Shown here piece after piece: positions 8,553 through 17,784 of a stretch of DNA of 64,000 nucleotides (position 1 is the first letter of the stretch; each line of letters begins with the position of its first letter). The notes beneath the pieces were generated by a model that was not told where the DNA came from, ran no database searches, and worked only from the letters and a program-made list of their open reading frames with translations. Origin of the DNA: Pseudomonas sp. LBUM920. Its GTDB lineage: Bacteria > Pseudomonadota > Gammaproteobacteria > Pseudomonadales > Pseudomonadaceae. Made by a program: the position numbers and the translations under genes. Where the stretch lies: contig NZ_CP027762.1 in assembly GCF_003852315.1 (NCBI RefSeq), positions 2,213,501 through 2,277,500 on the forward strand. The letters run 5' to 3'.

Positions 8553-9317
8553 ATGCGAGCCCCGCCTATGACTGCCCAATCGCCGCCCAGGCCGTGGCTT
8601 GAAGCCTATGCCGACAATTACCGTAATGATGAGGTGGTGCTCCCGCATTGCCATGCCCAGGCGCAACTGATTCATGGCGTGGCGGGGGTGATGGTGGTCA
8701 GTACTGCGCAGGGCAGTTGGCTGGTGCCGTCCGGGCATGCGCTGTGGGTGCCGGCCGGTACGTCGCATGAAATCCGCATGGCCGGTGACGTGCACATGCG
8801 CACGCTGTTCCTGGCGCCGGATGCGGAGCCCGGATTGGGTCGGGTGTGCCAGGTGATTGAAGTGTCTGCGCTGCTGCGCGAGTTGATCGTCGCGGCGGCC
8901 TTGATTGCAGGGCAGAACACCCCGCGCATGCTCGCGTTGATCGAGCTGATTCGCATGGAGTTGCTCAGCGCGCCCGTGGTGGCCATGCATGTGCCGGTGC
9001 CGGCGGAGGCGCGCCTGGCCAAGCTGTGCACGCATTTTATCCGCCACCCAGCCGATGACAGCAGCCTGGAGTCGTGGGCCGACCTGCTGAACATGAGCGC
9101 GCGTACCCTGAGTCGGATTTTCCAGCGTGAACTGGGCATGAGCTTTGGCGAGTGGCGCCAGCGTGCGCGGCTCGCCCTGAGCCTCAAACTGTTGGCCCAG
9201 GGCGTGCCCATTCTGGAGGTGGCGCTGGAGCACGGTTACCAGAGCCCGAGCGCGTTCAGCGCGATGTTTCGCCGTGCCATGGGTTACCCGCCGAGCCATT
9301 TTCGGCCAGGGCCTTGA
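8553..9317 (+). CDS. AraC-family transcriptional regulator (NimR-like)
   Basis: About 254 residues: an N-terminal cupin sensor (HCHAQAQLIHGVAGVMVV, then VPSGHALWVPAGTSHEIRM) and a C-terminal AraC domain from about 155, with helices ESWADLLNMSARTLSRIF and ILEVALEHGYQSPSAFSAMFRR. This layout matches the NimR/YeaM branch, whose members often control a neighbouring MFS exporter gene. That fits the efflux operon starting 108 bases downstream; the divergent SDR/GH15 unit is the alternative target. The start at 8553 has AAGG seven bases ahead; an ATG at 8568 and a TTG at 8550 are alternatives. Confidence 0.88.
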   Translation: MRAPPMTAQSPPRPWLEAYADNYRNDEVVLPHCHAQAQLIHGVAGVMVVSTAQGSWLVPSGHALWVPAGTSHEIRMAGDVHMRTLFLAPDAEPGLGRVCQVIEVSALLRELIVAAALIAGQNTPRMLALIELIRMELLSAPVVAMHVPVPAEARLAKLCTHFIRHPADDSSLESWADLLNMSARTLSRIFQRELGMSFGEWRQRARLALSLKLLAQGVPILEVALEHGYQSPSAFSAMFRRAMGYPPSHFRPGP

Positions 9318-9425
9318 GCCACGCTGCGCAGTTGTCCGTTCAGCGACGATAGATGGCCTGGGCGCGCGCGAATCCCCAAGGTGAGACCTTTACGCTGCAA
9401 GGCCCTTTCCTGAACGAGCCTTGTG

Positions 9426-10877
9426 ATGCCCAGCTCTGTTTTTGACCGCTTCCACCGCTTGGCCATTGTGGGTGTGATCAGCGCGCTGGCCGGGTGCAGC
9501 AACGCGCCTACGACGCGGGTTACGGCGCAGCCTGCAGCAATCTTATCCCTGGAAACCGCCGAACCGCTGCCGGCGCGTTGGTGGCAGTTGTACCGTGACC
9601 CGCAACTGGATGCCTTGGTGGAACGGGCACTGCGCGAGAACAAACACCTTGAGGCTGCTGGCGCGCATGTCGATGCGATGCTGGCGCTGTTGCAGCAGGT
9701 CGAAGGTCAGCGCCGCCCGTCCACTGAGTTGTCTTATGGCCTGGCGTATGGCCGCAGCCGCGATGACCAGACCTTGGCCCAGGCGACGGGCCAGTCGGCG
9801 GGCGGGCAGTGGAGCCACACCCCTGAGTTTGCCTTGAGCTATACGCTGGACCTGTGGGGCGCCGTGCGCTACCGCATTGCTGCGGCCCATGCCGATGCGC
9901 AAGCCGCACGCGCCGTGGAGGATGAATTGCGGGTGACCGTGGCGGCGCAGACCGCACGGGCCTATGCGCAGGCCTGCGTCTACGCGCATCAGGCCCAGGT
10001 GCAGCGTGATTCGGTGCGCCTGTTGGCGCGCAGCCTCGACGTCACTCAGCGTTTGCAAAAGGCCGGCGCCGCCAATGAACTGGAGGTGGCACGCCTGCAA
10101 GGCCTGCTGGAGGAAACCCGCGCGCCGTTGGCGCTGTTCGCTGCGCGGCGCCAGAGCGCGCTGTATGAACTGGCGGTGCTCAGTGGTCAGCCGCCGGAAC
10201 AAGTCAGCGCTCACAGCTGTCAGCAAGGCCCGCGATTGCAGGCGCCGTTGCCGGTCGGCGAAGGCTGGGCGCTGGTGCAACGCCGTCCCGATATCCGCCG
10301 CGCCCAGGCACAGGTGCGTGCGGCCACCGCGGCCATCGGCTTGGCCCGCGCGCAGGTGTATCCACAGATTACCTTCGGCGCGATGCTCGGCTCGTCGGCC
10401 GCCAGCCTGGGCAAACTGGGGGACGCCAACGCCGTGGTGTATGGCATCGGCCCCTTGCTGTCCTGGCAGTTTCCCAACCGGCAGATCGCCCTTGCGCAGG
10501 TCACCCAGCGGCGGGCCGAAGCGCATCAGGCGCTGGCGCAATTCGACGCCACCGTGCTCGACGCGCTCAAGCAGGTGGAGCAAGCGTTGGTGCTTTACCA
10601 AGGCGAACAGCAGCGCCGCCAAGCCCTGGTCGCCGCCCTGGCGCATAGCCGCCGAGCGTTCGACCTGGCCAACCGCAGCTTCCTGGCCGGTGGCCTGGAT
10701 ACGCTGGCGCTGCTCGACAGCGAGCGCAACCGCGTCAGCCTCGAAACACGCCTGGCTCAGGCCGACCTGCACCTGATCAACCGCCAGATCGACCTGTTCC
10801 AGGCGCTGGGCGGCGGTTGGCAGCGCCCTGATCCATCACCTTCCTTACCCGTAGCCACCCTTGGAGCCCGCCGATGA
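9426..10877 (+). CDS. Outer membrane efflux lipoprotein, NodT/OprM-type OMF
   Basis: 483 residues. A lipoprotein signal peptide ends at LAGC near residue 22, so the mature protein is acylated and outer-membrane anchored. Two repeated OEP halves follow (about 60-260 and 270-465). The PLPARWWQLYRDPQLDALVERAL entry and the RRPDIRRAQAQVRAATAAIGLARAQVYPQI centre are the usual NodT-family landmarks. It supplies the outer-membrane channel of the tripartite pump encoded by this operon. Its stop overlaps the adaptor start by four bases. The first start codon is ATG at 9426; GTG at 9423 is possible. Substrate unknown. Confidence 0.92.
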   Translation: MPSSVFDRFHRLAIVGVISALAGCSNAPTTRVTAQPAAILSLETAEPLPARWWQLYRDPQLDALVERALRENKHLEAAGAHVDAMLALLQQVEGQRRPSTELSYGLAYGRSRDDQTLAQATGQSAGGQWSHTPEFALSYTLDLWGAVRYRIAAAHADAQAARAVEDELRVTVAAQTARAYAQACVYAHQAQVQRDSVRLLARSLDVTQRLQKAGAANELEVARLQGLLEETRAPLALFAARRQSALYELAVLSGQPPEQVSAHSCQQGPRLQAPLPVGEGWALVQRRPDIRRAQAQVRAATAAIGLARAQVYPQITFGAMLGSSAASLGKLGDANAVVYGIGPLLSWQFPNRQIALAQVTQRRAEAHQALAQFDATVLDALKQVEQALVLYQGEQQRRQALVAALAHSRRAFDLANRSFLAGGLDTLALLDSERNRVSLETRLAQADLHLINRQIDLFQALGGGWQRPDPSPSLPVATLGARR

Positions 10878-12001
10878 ATCAGGCCGTTGAAGTCATTGCA
10901 CCCACGTTGATGCAACGTCACCGCCGCACGTTGGTGGTGACGGCGTCGGTGGCTGCGTTACTGGGCATCGCCCTGTTTGGCAGCTATTGGTGGAAAACGG
11001 GGCAGTTCCTGGAAGAGACCGACGATGCCTATGTGCGCGCCGATTGGGTCGCCGTCAGTCCCCGGGTTGCAGGCTATATAAGCCAGGTGCTGGTGGACGA
11101 CAACCAGTGGGTCAAGGCCGGAGACGTGTTGGTGCGTATCGATGAGCGCGATTTTATTGAGCGTCTCAACAGTGCCCAGGCGCAGCTGCAGCAAGCTGAA
11201 GCGGCGGTCACCGCGCAACAGGCCAACCTGCAGACCCTCGACGCGCAATCCGGCGAGCAACAACAACGTATTGTTCAGGCCCAGGCCGCGCTGGCCAGCG
11301 GTGAGGCTGAAGCACAACGCGCGCGCCTTGATTACCAGCGCTATCGCGACCTGGTGGCGCAGCAGGTCGCCAGTGCCCAACACCTGGAAACGGTGAGTGC
11401 CAGCCAGGCCCAGGCGCAGGCGGCGCTGGCCCAGGCACGTGCGCAGGTGCTGCGTCAGCAGGCGCAGTTGCAGGTGCTGAAGGCGCGCCGCCAACAGGCC
11501 CAGGCCCAACTGCAAGAACGTCAGGCCCATGTCGGCGAAGTTCGGGCCGCCGTGGGCTTGGCGCGTAACGCGCTGGAGGACACCGCGATTCGTGCGCCGT
11601 TTGACGGCGTGGTGGGCCAGCGCAAAGCGCGCCGCCAGCAATACGCACTGCCTGGTCTGCCGCTGCTGGCCGTGGTGCCGGTCGCGCAGGCGTATGTGAG
11701 CGCCAACTTCAAGGAAACCCAGTTGCAGCGCATGGCGCCTGGGCAGTCGGTGGACATTGCGGTGGACAGCTTCGCCGGCCGGCACTGGCGGGGCGAGGTG
11801 GAAAGCATCGCCCCAGGCTCCGGCGCAGTGTTTGCGTTATTGCCGCCCGACAATGCCACGGGCAACTTCACCAAGATCGTCCAGCGTTTTCCCGTACGGA
11901 TCCGCCTGCTGGCGCAGGAAGGTGACGGCCCACGCATCCTGCCGGGCATGTCGGTGATTGCCACGGTCGACACGCGTGGGGCGCCTGCTCATGGCGGTTG
12001 A
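10874..12001 (+). CDS. HlyD/EmrA-family periplasmic adaptor of efflux pump
   Basis: 375 residues with a single N-terminal membrane anchor (about 17-38), a barrel-sandwich/lipoyl half (ETDDAYVRADWVAVSPRVAGYI), a long Gln/Ala-rich coiled coil from about 90 to 225, the second lipoyl half (IRAPFDGVVGQ), and a beta-barrel with NFKETQL and FTKIVQRFPVRI, the latter typical of EmrA adaptors that pair with 14-helix MFS pumps. It bridges the inner-membrane MFS protein and the OMF. Four-base overlap with the OMF gene and 11-base overlap with the MFS gene indicate one translationally coupled operon. Confidence 0.93.
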   Translation: MNQAVEVIAPTLMQRHRRTLVVTASVAALLGIALFGSYWWKTGQFLEETDDAYVRADWVAVSPRVAGYISQVLVDDNQWVKAGDVLVRIDERDFIERLNSAQAQLQQAEAAVTAQQANLQTLDAQSGEQQQRIVQAQAALASGEAEAQRARLDYQRYRDLVAQQVASAQHLETVSASQAQAQAALAQARAQVLRQQAQLQVLKARRQQAQAQLQERQAHVGEVRAAVGLARNALEDTAIRAPFDGVVGQRKARRQQYALPGLPLLAVVPVAQAYVSANFKETQLQRMAPGQSVDIAVDSFAGRHWRGEVESIAPGSGAVFALLPPDNATGNFTKIVQRFPVRIRLLAQEGDGPRILPGMSVIATVDTRGAPAHGG

Positions 12002-13511
12002 TGCGCGCTCACCCCAGGTGTCGTTGCGCGCGTGGGTGGCGGTGATCGGCGGGCTCTTCGGCTGCTTCATGGCCGGGATGAACGTGCACGTCACCAGCGC
12101 CGCGCTGCCGGAAATCGAAGGCGCTTTGGGCGCCACGTTCGAGGAGGGGGCCTGGATCTCCACCGCGTACCTGGTGGCGGAAATCATCATGATCCCGCTC
12201 ACCGCGTGGCTGGTGCAGGTGTTTTCATTGCGCCGCGTGATGCTTTTAGGCTCGGGTGTGTTTTTGCTGGCCTCGGTGGCGTGCTCGCTGGCGCCGAACC
12301 TGCAAGCCATGATCATCATTCGGGTGATACAGGGCGCGGCCGGCGCGGTGCTGATCCCATTGTCTTTCCAACTGATCATTACCGAGCTGCCGCCCAGCAA
12401 AGTGCCACTGGGCATGGCCCTGTTCAGCCTGGCCAATAGCGTGGCCCAGGCTGCGGGCCCGTCGATGGGCGGCTGGCTGACGGACGTGTACTCGTGGCGC
12501 TGGATCTTCTACCTGCAATTGTTCCCTGGCATTGCGTTGCTCGCGGCGGTGGCCTGGTCGATTGATCGCCAGCCCATGCACCTCAAGCTGTTGCGCCAGG
12601 GCGACTGGTGGGGCATCGCGTGCATGGTGATGGGCCTGGGTGCGCTGCAAATCGTGCTGGAGGAGGGCGGGCGCAAGGACTGGTTCGGTTCGCCGTTTAT
12701 TGTGTGGATGAGTGTATTGGCCGTGGTCGGGCTGCTCGGGTTTATCGCGCGCCAACTGTGGGGCGCGCATGCCTTTATCAACCTGCGCCTGTTGGGGCAT
12801 TACAACTTTGGCGTGGCCAGTGTGGCGATGTGTGTGTTCGGCGCGAGCACATTCGGCCTGGTGTTTCTGGTGCCCAATTACCTGTCGCAATTGCAGGGCT
12901 ACAACGCACGGGAGATTGGGCTGAGCCTGATCCTCTACGGGCTGGTGCAACTGGTGATGGCGCCGTTTTTGCCGCGATTGATGAGGGGGTTGAGCGCCAA
13001 GCTGCTGGTAGCGTCGGGCTTCGCGATCATGGCGCTGGGGTGCTGGATGGGCGCGCACTTGTCCGCCGACAGCGCGAGCAATGTGATCGTGCCGTCGATT
13101 GTGGTGCGCGGGGTCGGTCAGCCGCTGATCATGGTGGCTTTGTCGGTGCTGGCCGTGCAGGGGCTGGCGAAGGCCGAGGCGGGGTCGGCCTCGGCGGTGT
13201 TTTCGATGCTGCGCAACCTGGGCGGCGCCGTCGGCACGGCGTTGTTGGCGCAACTGGTGGTGGTGCGCGAGCGTGTGCATTCAGCGCGGATCAATGAGTC
13301 GGTGACGCTGTTCGACTCGGCCCTGCAACAACGCCTGCCGGACGCGGGGGTGTTGCAGGCGCAGTTGCCGGACCATCAAGCGACGTTGCAACTGCTCGAC
13401 CAGAGCATCCATCACCAGGCGTTTCTGATGGCCTACAGCGATGCGTTTTATCTGGCCTGTGTGGCATTGGCGTTGTGTGCGCTTGCGGCGCTGATGCTGC
13501 GGCGCGGGTGA
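11991..13511 (+). CDS. DHA2-family (EmrB-like) MFS drug efflux permease
   Basis: About 506 residues with 14 predicted membrane helices. The N-terminus WVAVIGGLFGCFMAGMNVHVTSAALPEI and motif WISTAYLVAEIIMIPLTAWL are the DHA2 signature; the antiporter motif C region is GAAGAVLIPLSF plus AAGPSMGGWL. It acts as the proton-driven inner-membrane pump with the adaptor and OMF upstream. The open frame reaches back to a TTG at 11958, but the ATG at 11991, just inside the adaptor 3' end, gives a normal N-terminus. A C-terminal soluble tail of about 60 residues precedes the last helix. Substrate cannot be inferred. Confidence 0.92.
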   Translation: MAVDARSPQVSLRAWVAVIGGLFGCFMAGMNVHVTSAALPEIEGALGATFEEGAWISTAYLVAEIIMIPLTAWLVQVFSLRRVMLLGSGVFLLASVACSLAPNLQAMIIIRVIQGAAGAVLIPLSFQLIITELPPSKVPLGMALFSLANSVAQAAGPSMGGWLTDVYSWRWIFYLQLFPGIALLAAVAWSIDRQPMHLKLLRQGDWWGIACMVMGLGALQIVLEEGGRKDWFGSPFIVWMSVLAVVGLLGFIARQLWGAHAFINLRLLGHYNFGVASVAMCVFGASTFGLVFLVPNYLSQLQGYNAREIGLSLILYGLVQLVMAPFLPRLMRGLSAKLLVASGFAIMALGCWMGAHLSADSASNVIVPSIVVRGVGQPLIMVALSVLAVQGLAKAEAGSASAVFSMLRNLGGAVGTALLAQLVVVRERVHSARINESVTLFDSALQQRLPDAGVLQAQLPDHQATLQLLDQSIHHQAFLMAYSDAFYLACVALALCALAALMLRRG

Positions 13512-13556
13512 CGTGCCGAGAACGGCGCGGGACGACGGGAAGCAATTGCTCCACTT

Positions 13557-13575
13557 AATAGGAAGCATTACTATT
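13557..13575 (+). promoter_or_regulatory. Putative Fur box
   Basis: The 19-base stretch AATAGGAAGCATTACTATT has matching ends (AATAG/CTATT) and AT-rich inner positions. It resembles the Fur consensus GATAATGATAATCATTATC and lies 28 bases before fecI, where iron-dependent repression of such loci is expected. Match is imperfect near the centre, so this is an inference. Confidence 0.6.
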
Positions 13576-13603
13576 CACGCCCCGCCTCCCCAGTGCTCAC
13601 TCG

Positions 13604-14104
13604 ATGACTCCTCAGCCGCCCCGCAGAACAGGCTTTTTCGAGCACTACGAAGAGTTGATCGGAACCTGGACACGCCGCCTGAGAAACCGTCAACAGGCCG
13701 AGGACCTGGCCCACGACACCTTCGTGCGGGTGCTTGAGTCGCGTGCCAGTGAGGTTGAGCAACCGCGCGCCTATTTGCATCAAACCGCGCGCAACATCGC
13801 CGTTGACGCCTATCGCCGCGAAGACCGGCGTGAGGCGCTGGCGCTGGAAGCATTTGACCAGCGCTCGCCCCACGGCGGCGACCCGGAGCATTTCATGCAC
13901 GCCATCCAGTTGGCGGACTCCATCGAGCGGGCCCTGGCCGAGTTGCCGCTCAACTGCCGCAAGGTATTTATCTGGCAGAAAATCGAGGGCCTGACCCAGC
14001 AGGAAATCGCCGTGCGCCTGGGCCTGTCTAAAAACATGGTGGAAAAGTATATGATCCGCACCTTGCGGCATCTGCGTGACCGCCTGGATGCGATGGCCCC
14101 ATGA
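13604..14104 (+). CDS. fecI: ECF sigma factor FecI (iron starvation type)
   Basis: 166 residues with sigma-70 region 2 (QAEDLAHDTFVRVLE near residue 30) and region 4 (ELPLNCRKVFIWQKIEGLTQQEIAVRLGLSKNMVEKYM near 115-150), no regions 1 or 3, as in FecI-like ECF factors. It should direct transcription of fecA when released or activated by the downstream FecR. A likely Fur box lies just upstream. The stop overlaps the fecR start by four bases (ATGA). The symbol rests on the strong ferric citrate identity of the receptor. Confidence 0.9.
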   Translation: MTPQPPRRTGFFEHYEELIGTWTRRLRNRQQAEDLAHDTFVRVLESRASEVEQPRAYLHQTARNIAVDAYRREDRREALALEAFDQRSPHGGDPEHFMHAIQLADSIERALAELPLNCRKVFIWQKIEGLTQQEIAVRLGLSKNMVEKYMIRTLRHLRDRLDAMAP

Positions 14105-15081
14105 CCCGCTTTGAAACAGGACCTTCCATGATGGATAGCCGCGCTCGCGACGAAGCCGCGCAATGGTTTGTACGCCTGCAAGAGGCCGACTTGAGCAGCG
14201 CAGAACGCCAGCGCTTCGACGCCTGGCGCAATGAGCGTCCCGAGCACCAATACGAATTCGATGTGCTGCAAGGAATGTGGAGCGCCGCAGACCTGCTGCC
14301 CAAGGCGCGTTTGCAGGCGTTGTGTGAGGCGCCGGTCGAGCGCCCTCGACGCCGTGCCGTTGTGCGTTACGCCGTCGCCGCCAGTGTGGTGGCGATTGCC
14401 CTGGGCCTTGGGCTGTTCAGCGGGCTGGATCAGCCCAAGCCTTACAGTGCGCAATTCAGTACGCGCGTGGGTGAGCATCGCCAAGTGGCCTTGCCGGACG
14501 GCTCGGTCATGGACCTGAACAGCCGCAGCGTGGTCGCGGTGCACTACGAAAAGGGCCGGCGCGGAGTCGAGATCAAGCAAGGCGAAGCGATGTTCAGCGT
14601 CGAGCATGACACCAGTCGCCCGTTCATCGTGGTCGCTGGGGCAGGGCAGGTGACGGTCACCGGCACACGGTTCGATGTGCGCCGTGACGACGACCAGACC
14701 CGCGTGGTGGTCGAGGCCGGCACCGTCAAGGTACAGGGGCGCTCGACGGATCAGAGGGTCACGCTCACGGCAGGCCGCGGCACGCATGTCGATTCCCAGG
14801 GACAGGTCGCAGCGGCTTATGCGGTGAATGCCGATGAACTGACCGCCTGGCGCAGCGGGAAACTGGTGTTCAACAACGCCACCCTCGGCGAAGTGGCCCG
14901 TGAAGTATCGCGCTATCGTGAGCAGCCCTTGCGGGTCAGCACGGCGGCGGTGAGCAACCTGCGCTTGACCAGTGTGTTCAACGCCCGCGACACCGACGCC
15001 TTGCTCAAAGCCTTGCCGCACATACTGCCGGTCGCCCTGCGCAGCTTGCCTGATGGCAGCCAGGAAATTATTTCTCGCTGA
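14101..15081 (+). CDS. fecR: FecR-family anti-sigma/sigma regulator
   Basis: 326 residues. The N-terminal DUF4880 segment (AAQWFVRLQEADLSSAERQRFDAWR) is cytoplasmic and binds the sigma factor; a single membrane helix at about 87-108 (AVAASVVAIALGLGLF) leads to the periplasmic FecR domain (STRVGEHRQVALPDGSVMDLNS, residues about 118-215) and a C-terminal STN-like region (GKLVFNNATLGEVAREVSRY). It transmits the occupancy of the TonB-dependent receptor's signalling domain to FecI. The order fecI-fecR-fecA is conserved. An in-frame ATG ten codons later is an alternative start. Confidence 0.9.
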   Translation: MTRFETGPSMMDSRARDEAAQWFVRLQEADLSSAERQRFDAWRNERPEHQYEFDVLQGMWSAADLLPKARLQALCEAPVERPRRRAVVRYAVAASVVAIALGLGLFSGLDQPKPYSAQFSTRVGEHRQVALPDGSVMDLNSRSVVAVHYEKGRRGVEIKQGEAMFSVEHDTSRPFIVVAGAGQVTVTGTRFDVRRDDDQTRVVVEAGTVKVQGRSTDQRVTLTAGRGTHVDSQGQVAAAYAVNADELTAWRSGKLVFNNATLGEVAREVSRYREQPLRVSTAAVSNLRLTSVFNARDTDALLKALPHILPVALRSLPDGSQEIISR

Positions 15082-15178
15082 AATTCAGGTTTTTTCCGAG
15101 TTCTTCGTCTTCTCCTGCAACTGCAACTGGTTTGCATTAACAGCCGCACACTCTTGCGATCACAGGACTAGGTTCGAC

Positions 15179-17590
15179 GTGAAAAAACTTACCGTCTACA
15201 ACAATAAAATTTCCCGCTGGGCGCCTCTTGCGCTGGCGCTCGCCGTCAGTGCCGCGCTGCCTGCGGCCTATGCTGGCGACGGCATCCACATCCGCGCTCA
15301 GCCTTTGGGCGCAGCGTTGAGCCAGTTGGGCCAGCAGACTTCCCTGCAAGTGTTTTTCAACCCGGACATGGTCGCCGGCAAGCAAGCGCCTGCGGTGGAC
15401 GGTAACCTCTCGCCCGAACAAGCCCTGCGCCAGCTGCTGCAAGGCAGCGGCCTGGATTACCAGATCGACGCCGGTTCTGTGACCCTGCGCCCGCAAAGCA
15501 CCGGCACCGGCACCGGTGAAGCCGGCTCGCCGCTGGAGCTGGGCGTCACCGACATCAAGGTGGTCGGCGACTGGTTGGGTGATGCGAACGCTGCCGTCGT
15601 GCAGAACCACCCTGGCGCACGCACGGTGGTGCGCCGTGAAGCCATGGTGGAGCAGGGCGCAATGAACGTCGGTGACGTGCTGCGCCGTATCCCTGGCGTG
15701 CAGGTGCAGGAATCCAACGGCACCGGAGGCAGTGATATTTCCCTGAATGTCGGCGTTCGTGGCCTCACATCGCGCCTGTCGCCACGCTCCACCGTGCTGA
15801 TCGACGGCGTGCCGGCAGCGTTCGCCCCGTATGGCCAGCCTCAACTGTCGATGGCGCCGATTTCCGCCGGCAACCTGGACAGCATCGACGTGGTGCGCGG
15901 CGCCGGTTCCGTGCGGTATGGGCCACAGAACGTCGGCGGTGTGATCAACTTCGTGACCCGCGCTATTCCCGAGACATTCTCCGGTGAAGTCGGCACCACC
16001 TTGCAGACGGCTGAACACGGTGGCTGGAAACACGTCGACAACGCCTTTGTGGGTGGCACCGCCGACAACGGTATTGGCGTTGCGTTGCTCTATACTGGCG
16101 TCAACGGCAATGGTTACCGCGACAGCAACAACTCCAATGACATCGACGACGTGATCCTCAAGACTCACTGGGCGCCGACCGATCAAGACGATTTCTCGCT
16201 TAATTTCCACTACTACGACGCCAGCGCCGACATGCCCGGTGGCTTGACCCAGAAGCAGTTTGACGCCAATCCGTACCAGTCGGTGCGCGACTACGACAAC
16301 TTCAGCGGTCGCCGCAAGGACGTATCGTTCAAGTACATCCGGCAGATCGATGACCGTACCCAGGCCGAAGTGCTGACCTACTACACCGACAGTTTCCGGG
16401 GCAGCAACATCGCCAACCGTGACCTGAAGACCATCGGTTCCTACCCGCGCACCTACTACACCTTTGGCATCGAGCCACGTGTGTCGCATGTGTTCGACGT
16501 GGGCCCCAGCACTCAGGAAGTCAGTCTCGGTTACCGCTACCTGAAAGAAGGCATGCATGAGCAAGCCAGCAGCCTGAACCTGGTCGACAATGTACCGACG
16601 CCGGGTGGCCAAAACGATGGACATGTTTACCAGGACCGCACCGGCGGCACCGTCGCCAATGCGTTCTATCTTGATAACAAAATCGATATCGGCAAATGGA
16701 CCGTCACCCCGGGTATCCGCTTCGAAAACATCGAAACCCGCTGGCATGATCGCCCGGTGGTCGCCCTGAACGGCGTGCGCACCGTGGAGAAAAATCGCAA
16801 GATCGAGAGCAACGAGCCCTTGCCGGCGTTGAGCGTGATGTACCACATCTCTGATGCCTGGAAGCTGTTCGCCAACTACGAAACTTCGTTCGGCAGCCTG
16901 CAGTATGCGCAGATCGGGCAGGGTGGCCGGGTCAACCAGACGGCCGATGGCCTGAACCCGGAAAAAGCCAAGACCTACGAGGTCGGCACGCGCTACAACG
17001 ACAGCGTATGGGGCGGCGAAGTGACATTGTTCTACATCGACTTTTCGGACGAGTTGCAATACGTCAGCAACGACGTGGGCTGGACCAACCTGGGCGCCAC
17101 CAAGCACCAGGGCGTCGAAGCCTCGGCCCACTACGACCTGTCGAACCTCGACCCGCGCCTGGACGGCCTGACCGCCAGCGCCGGTTTCACGTACACCAAG
17201 GCCACTTCAGAAGGCGATGTACCGTTCAAGGGCCGCGACTTGCCGCTGTATTCGCGTGAAGTGGCAACGGCGGGCCTGCGTTACGACATCAATCACTGGA
17301 CCCATAACCTGGACGTCTATGCCCAGTCCGGGCAACGCGCGCCGGGCACTGGCACCACTTACATCACCCAGGGCACTGCCGATGGCCAGTACGGCGATAT
17401 TCCTGGTTATGTCTCGGTCAACGTGCGCAGCGGCTATGACTTTGGTGCGCAACTGTCGAACCTGAAACTGGGCGTGGGCGTGAAAAACGTCTTCGACCAA
17501 CAACATTACACGCGCTCGAGCGACAACAACGCGGGTTTGTACCTTGGCGAGCCACGTACCTTCTTCGTACAGGCAAGCGTCGGGTTCTGA
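15179..17590 (+). CDS. fecA: TonB-dependent Fe(III)-dicitrate receptor FecA with signalling domain
   Basis: 803 residues from a GTG start with AGG six bases ahead. A signal peptide ends near AAYAG, followed by the STN signalling domain (residues about 48-105; RAQPLGAALSQLGQQTSLQV), a GT-rich linker, the plug (about 125-260) and the 22-strand barrel ending in aromatic F (QASVGF). Several blocks are nearly those of E. coli FecA: SPRSTVLIDGVP, APYGQPQLSMAP, VGGVINFVTRAIPE, DMPGGLT, GIEPR, YLDDKIDIG-like YLDNKIDIGKWTVTPG. It imports ferric citrate with TonB energy and signals through FecR to FecI. No fecBCDE transporter genes follow; a terminator does, so inner-membrane import must be encoded elsewhere. 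Confidence 0.92.
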   Translation: MKKLTVYNNKISRWAPLALALAVSAALPAAYAGDGIHIRAQPLGAALSQLGQQTSLQVFFNPDMVAGKQAPAVDGNLSPEQALRQLLQGSGLDYQIDAGSVTLRPQSTGTGTGEAGSPLELGVTDIKVVGDWLGDANAAVVQNHPGARTVVRREAMVEQGAMNVGDVLRRIPGVQVQESNGTGGSDISLNVGVRGLTSRLSPRSTVLIDGVPAAFAPYGQPQLSMAPISAGNLDSIDVVRGAGSVRYGPQNVGGVINFVTRAIPETFSGEVGTTLQTAEHGGWKHVDNAFVGGTADNGIGVALLYTGVNGNGYRDSNNSNDIDDVILKTHWAPTDQDDFSLNFHYYDASADMPGGLTQKQFDANPYQSVRDYDNFSGRRKDVSFKYIRQIDDRTQAEVLTYYTDSFRGSNIANRDLKTIGSYPRTYYTFGIEPRVSHVFDVGPSTQEVSLGYRYLKEGMHEQASSLNLVDNVPTPGGQNDGHVYQDRTGGTVANAFYLDNKIDIGKWTVTPGIRFENIETRWHDRPVVALNGVRTVEKNRKIESNEPLPALSVMYHISDAWKLFANYETSFGSLQYAQIGQGGRVNQTADGLNPEKAKTYEVGTRYNDSVWGGEVTLFYIDFSDELQYVSNDVGWTNLGATKHQGVEASAHYDLSNLDPRLDGLTASAGFTYTKATSEGDVPFKGRDLPLYSREVATAGLRYDINHWTHNLDVYAQSGQRAPGTGTTYITQGTADGQYGDIPGYVSVNVRSGYDFGAQLSNLKLGVGVKNVFDQQHYTRSSDNNAGLYLGEPRTFFVQASVGF

Positions 17591-17605
17591 CCTGCCGTTG
17601 ACACG

Positions 17606-17638
17606 AAAAATCGCAGCCCTGGGGCTGCGATTTTTTTT
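17606..17638 (+). terminator. Rho-independent terminator after fecA
   Basis: Stem AATCGCAGCCC / GGGCTGCGATT with a two-base loop, followed by eight T. It ends the fecIRA operon and separates it from the hrp-box promoter. Confidence 0.93.
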
Positions 17639-17680
17639 GCGCCTTTCCTACAGGTTTTTAAGCGACCTGCTGCCGGGTCA

Positions 17681-17709
17681 GGAACCTATTCCGACAGATG
17701 CGCCACACA
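17681..17709 (+). promoter_or_regulatory. hrp box (HrpL/RspL ECF sigma promoter)
   Basis: GGAACC, then exactly 16 bases, then CCACACA. This fits the established HrpL promoter consensus GGAAC(C/T)-N15/16-CCACNNA without mismatch. It is 75 bases ahead of the ATG at 17785 and on the same strand. HrpL-family sigma factors transcribe type III secretion and effector genes in Pseudomonas. Confidence 0.85.
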
Positions 17710-17784
17710 GGGGAAACCTGAACGACTTCGACGTCACGCTGGCGTGGCAGGTTGGTAATCGATCCCTTTGCACTGGAGGCACTT

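Noticed and set aside
13810..15021. A 403-codon minus-strand frame across fecI/fecR
   Set aside because: Overlaps two well-supported genes and has no recognisable features.
15137..17131. A 664-codon open frame on the minus strand
   Set aside because: Antisense to fecA; no domain and typical shadow composition.
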